From the NCBI GenBank assembly GCA_002406015.1, contig DHMX01000005.1, positions 1 to 64,000 on the forward strand: a DNA stretch of 64,000 nt, written 5' to 3'. The notes under the pieces were generated by a model. That model was not told the DNA's origin and searched no databases. It saw only the letters and a list, made by a program, of their open reading frames with translations. This DNA comes from Lachnospiraceae bacterium UBA4631. GTDB taxonomy: Bacteria; Bacillota; Clostridia; Lachnospirales; Lachnospiraceae. Below are positions 61,624 to 64,000 of the stretch, piece by piece; position 1 is the stretch's first letter; each line of letters begins with the position of its first letter. A program made the position numbers and the translations under genes.

Positions 61624-63663
61624 ATGGGTTCTGAATGGAATGGATTTGTAGGTGGCGAATGGCAGAGAGTTGTCGATGTAAGAGACTTTATTCAAAAGAA
61701 TTACACACCTTATGAGGGTGATGACGCTTTCTTGTGCGGTCCTACACAGGATACCAAAGACTTATGGGCACAGGTTATGGATTTAGCTAAGAAGGAAAGA
61801 GAAGCAGGCGGTGTTCTGGATATGGATACCAAGGTTGTTTCTACTTTAACTTCTCATGGTCCTGGTTATTTGGATAAGAGCAAGGAAAAGATTGTTGGTT
61901 TCCAGACTGACAAGCCTTTCAAGAGAGGTATGAACGTATATGGTGGTATTCGTATGGCTATGAAGGCTTGCGAAGACAATGGCTACCATGTAGACCCTGA
62001 AGTTGTTGAGTTCTTTACCGTTCACAGAAAGACTCACAATGCAGGTGTATTCGATGTATATGATTCAGAAATCAGAAGATGCCGTACCAACCACATCATT
62101 ACCGGTCTTCCGGATGCTTATGGTCGTGGACGTATCATCGGTGACTACAGAAGAGTTGCTCTGTACGGTACAGACTTCTTAATCGCGGACAAGAAGGAGC
62201 AGAAGGAATCCTTCGGTACTGTATACACAGATGACGTAATCCGTGGTAAGGAAGAGATTTCTGAGCAGATTCGTGCTTTACAGGAATTAACAAAGATGGC
62301 AGCTTCTTATGGCTTTGATATTTCTAAGCCGGCTTCAAACGTACAGGAAGCTATTCAGTGGACATACTTTGGTTACTTAGGAGCAGTTAAGGAGCAGAAC
62401 GGTGCTGCAATGTCCTTAGGACGTACCGCTACTTTCTTGGATGTATATGCTGAGAGAGACTTAAAGGCTGGTACATTTACAGAAGAGCAGATTCAGGAAA
62501 TGATTGACCACTTCATTATGAAGTTAAGACTTGTTAAGTTTGCTCGTACACCTGAGTACAACCAGATTTTCGCTGGTGACCCTGTATGGGTAACTGAATC
62601 ATTAGGTGGTATGGGTGTTGACGGACGTACCTTAGTTTCTAAGATGAGCTTCCGTTACTTAAATACTTTGAATAACTTAGGTACTGCACCAGAGCCAAAC
62701 TTGACTGTATTATGGTCAACCAGACTTCCTATGGGATGGAAGCAGTTCTGTGCTAAGATGTCTATTAAGTCTTCTTCTATCCAGTATGAGAATGATGACT
62801 TAATGAGACCAATACATGGTGATGACTACGGTATTGCCTGCTGTGTATCTTCTATGGTTATCGGTAAGGAAATGCAGTTCTTCGGTGCAAGAGCAAATCT
62901 TGCTAAGTGTCTGTTATACGCAATCAACGGTGGTGTTGATGAGTGTACCGGTGTTCAGGTTGGTCCTAAGTATCGTCCGGTTGAGGGTGATGTTCTTGAC
63001 TATGATGATGTAATGGCTAAGTTCGATGATATGATGGAATGGTTAGCTACCGTTTATGTAAACGCTTTGAACATCATTCATTATATGCATGACAAGTATG
63101 CTTATGAGAGAATCCAGATGGCATTGCATGACAGAGACGTTAAGAGATACTTCGCAACCGGTGTTGCAGGTCTGTCTGTAGTAGCCGATTCTTTATCAGC
63201 AATTAAGTATGCTAAGGTTAAGCCAATCCGTAACGAGAATGGTATTGTTGTAAGCTATGAGACTGAGGGTGATTTCCCTAAGTATGGTAACAATGATGAC
63301 CGTGTTGACTCTATTGCAACTTCCATTGTAACCACTTTCATGAACAAGATTAGAAAGCATCATGTATACAGAAATGGTATTCCTACACAGTCAATTCTTA
63401 CTATTACTTCTAATGTAACTTATGGTAAGAACACCGGTGATACTCCTTGCGGTAGAAAGCATGGTGCACCATTTGCTCCAGGTGCTAACCCACTGCATAA
63501 GAGAGATACACATGGTGCTGTAGCTTCTCTGTCTTCTGTTGCTAAGATTCCATTCCGTGACGCTCAGGATGGTATTTCTAATACCTTCACTATCGTTCCT
63601 GGTGCTCTTGGTAAGGAAGATCAGGTATTCGCTGGCGATATTGAAATCGACTTAAGCAAGTAA
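61624..63663 (+). CDS. pflB: Pyruvate formate-lyase large part, without glycyl-radical domain
   Basis: A 679-residue protein homologous to PflB (about 760 residues in E. coli) that converts pyruvate and CoA to acetyl-CoA and formate. The catalytic Cys pair is in YGIACCVSSM, and FAPGANPLHKRDTHGA and NTFTIVPGALGKEDQV are conserved. It stops there, before the glycyl radical motif RVSGYAV, which is absent. Two small ORFs follow, the second of which starts like the missing domain. So the enzyme is probably split, with the radical on a separate polypeptide. Codon use is biased, consistent with high expression. Confidence 0.9.
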   Translation: MGSEWNGFVGGEWQRVVDVRDFIQKNYTPYEGDDAFLCGPTQDTKDLWAQVMDLAKKEREAGGVLDMDTKVVSTLTSHGPGYLDKSKEKIVGFQTDKPFKRGMNVYGGIRMAMKACEDNGYHVDPEVVEFFTVHRKTHNAGVFDVYDSEIRRCRTNHIITGLPDAYGRGRIIGDYRRVALYGTDFLIADKKEQKESFGTVYTDDVIRGKEEISEQIRALQELTKMAASYGFDISKPASNVQEAIQWTYFGYLGAVKEQNGAAMSLGRTATFLDVYAERDLKAGTFTEEQIQEMIDHFIMKLRLVKFARTPEYNQIFAGDPVWVTESLGGMGVDGRTLVSKMSFRYLNTLNNLGTAPEPNLTVLWSTRLPMGWKQFCAKMSIKSSSIQYENDDLMRPIHGDDYGIACCVSSMVIGKEMQFFGARANLAKCLLYAINGGVDECTGVQVGPKYRPVEGDVLDYDDVMAKFDDMMEWLATVYVNALNIIHYMHDKYAYERIQMALHDRDVKRYFATGVAGLSVVADSLSAIKYAKVKPIRNENGIVVSYETEGDFPKYGNNDDRVDSIATSIVTTFMNKIRKHHVYRNGIPTQSILTITSNVTYGKNTGDTPCGRKHGAPFAPGANPLHKRDTHGAVASLSSVAKIPFRDAQDGISNTFTIVPGALGKEDQVFAGDIEIDLSK

Positions 63664-63707
63664 TACCGGCACTGTATGATTCGCAGTAAACCGAGGAGGT
63701 TTTCATA

Positions 63708-63920
63708 ATGGGCGATAAATTAAGTACAGTAGATGACATTGTATCAATGTTAGATAATATGATGGGTAACGGTCACGGACACGTAAATGTGTCTGTGGAG
63801 GACCCAACCGGTTCCTTGGAGGAGGTTCAGACCATGGGCTGCACAGATTGTGCAAAAGGTGACCTCTCCTGCCATGTACCGACACTCATGGACGGTATGG
63901 ACGAGGAACTCAGAAAATAA
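63708..63920 (+). CDS. Small ORF between split PFL parts
   Basis: A 70-residue protein with GGAGG 8 bases upstream, 44 bases after the large PFL part. The first half (VDDIVSMLDNMMGNGHGHVNVSVEDP) resembles the linker of PFL just before the glycyl domain, including the NVNV-like turn. The second half is different: CTDCAKGDLSC has three Cys, and there is no RVSGYAV. It may be a degenerate, repurposed radical-domain relative. Function unknown. Confidence 0.65.
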   Translation: MGDKLSTVDDIVSMLDNMMGNGHGHVNVSVEDPTGSLEEVQTMGCTDCAKGDLSCHVPTLMDGMDEELRK

Positions 63921-63948
63921 ATTCACATCAAATTAGGAGGTAATTATT

Positions 63949-64000
63949 ATGGCAGCAACTCAGCAGGTTGATAACTTAGTAAATATGTTAGATGGTTATA
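63949..64000 (+). CDS. Start of the next small PFL-like ORF (truncated)
   Basis: Only the first 17 codons are in the window: ATG at 63949 with GGAGG about 9 bases upstream, encoding AATQQVDNLVNMLDGY. The DNLVNMLDGY segment resembles the linker that precedes the glycyl domain, so this is probably the separate glycyl-radical subunit (GrcA-like). Inference only, because the rest is cut off. Confidence 0.55.
   Translation, partial: MAATQQVDNLVNMLDGY

Noticed and set aside
1..64000. CRISPR arrays, rRNA operons, prophage or complete insertion sequences
   Set aside because: No regularly spaced repeats, rRNA signatures, phage structural genes or transposase genes were seen.

Overview
The window looks like a low-GC anaerobic Firmicute of the class Clostridia, most likely a Lachnospiraceae-type gut bacterium. 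The evidence is GGAGG-type ribosome binding sites, the sporulation-era genes cwlD and ywmB, MecA, an F-type ATP synthase with a sodium-type c subunit, pyruvate formate-lyase, and no respiratory chain genes.

Region 1 (0.4-25.5 kb) is largely nitrogen acquisition. A phosphoribosyltransferase, a LacI regulator, an NMT1/SsuA-type ABC importer and a MATE exporter come first. Then a leftward urease operon (ureABCEFGD plus two small membrane proteins) lies below an ornithine-cyclodeaminase-like gene. A second leftward operon, urtABCDE-glnA, carries the urea importer and glutamine synthetase. Two nitrilase-family amidohydrolases, an M20 amidohydrolase and two AraC-type regulators sit around it. Together these genes import urea, release ammonia and fix it into glutamine, with amide hydrolysis as a side supply.

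Region 2 (26.4-43.6 kb) is an accessory island inserted between ywmB and the region next to the ATP synthase operon, which are neighbours in Bacillus. About 100 bp around the ywmB start is repeated at both ends of the island. The island is a single-strand cysteine/sulfur and nitrogenase-like cluster, reading leftward: LysR2, cystathionine gamma-synthase/lyase, PatB-type C-S lyase, serine acetyltransferase, LysR1, a Cys-rich leader peptide with a terminator, cysteine synthase 2, YezD, a tRNA-Cys-like gene, NifB, NifX-like, NifH, cysteine synthase 1, NifD, NifK and a Cys-rich NifX-like protein. The NifD-like protein keeps the P-cluster cysteines and the cofactor cysteine but seems to lack the cofactor histidine. 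There is no nifE, nifN or nifV. I therefore infer a nitrogenase-like reductase serving sulfur metabolism, comparable to methylthio-alkane reductase, rather than N2 fixation. Its right end holds mobile-element debris (MobC-like protein, AbiE toxin-antitoxin pair, broken DUF4143 ATPase).

Region 3 (43.7-64 kb) is mostly chromosomal backbone: a lipoprotein and XRE regulator pair with paired operators, the complete atp operon, a DUF6088 protein, rpiB, tsaC/ywlC, cwlD, mecA, transketolase, small proteins and ydcF. The window ends in a pyruvate formate-lyase locus in which the enzyme is split: the large subunit stops before the glycyl-radical domain and is followed by two small ORFs.

Main points to check: the nitrogenase-like operon with its embedded cysteine synthase, its cysteine leader-peptide attenuator, the unusual tRNA-Cys-like gene inside the cluster, the duplicated ywmB 5' end marking the island, the split PFL, and a urease alpha subunit with Ala in place of the flap Cys.
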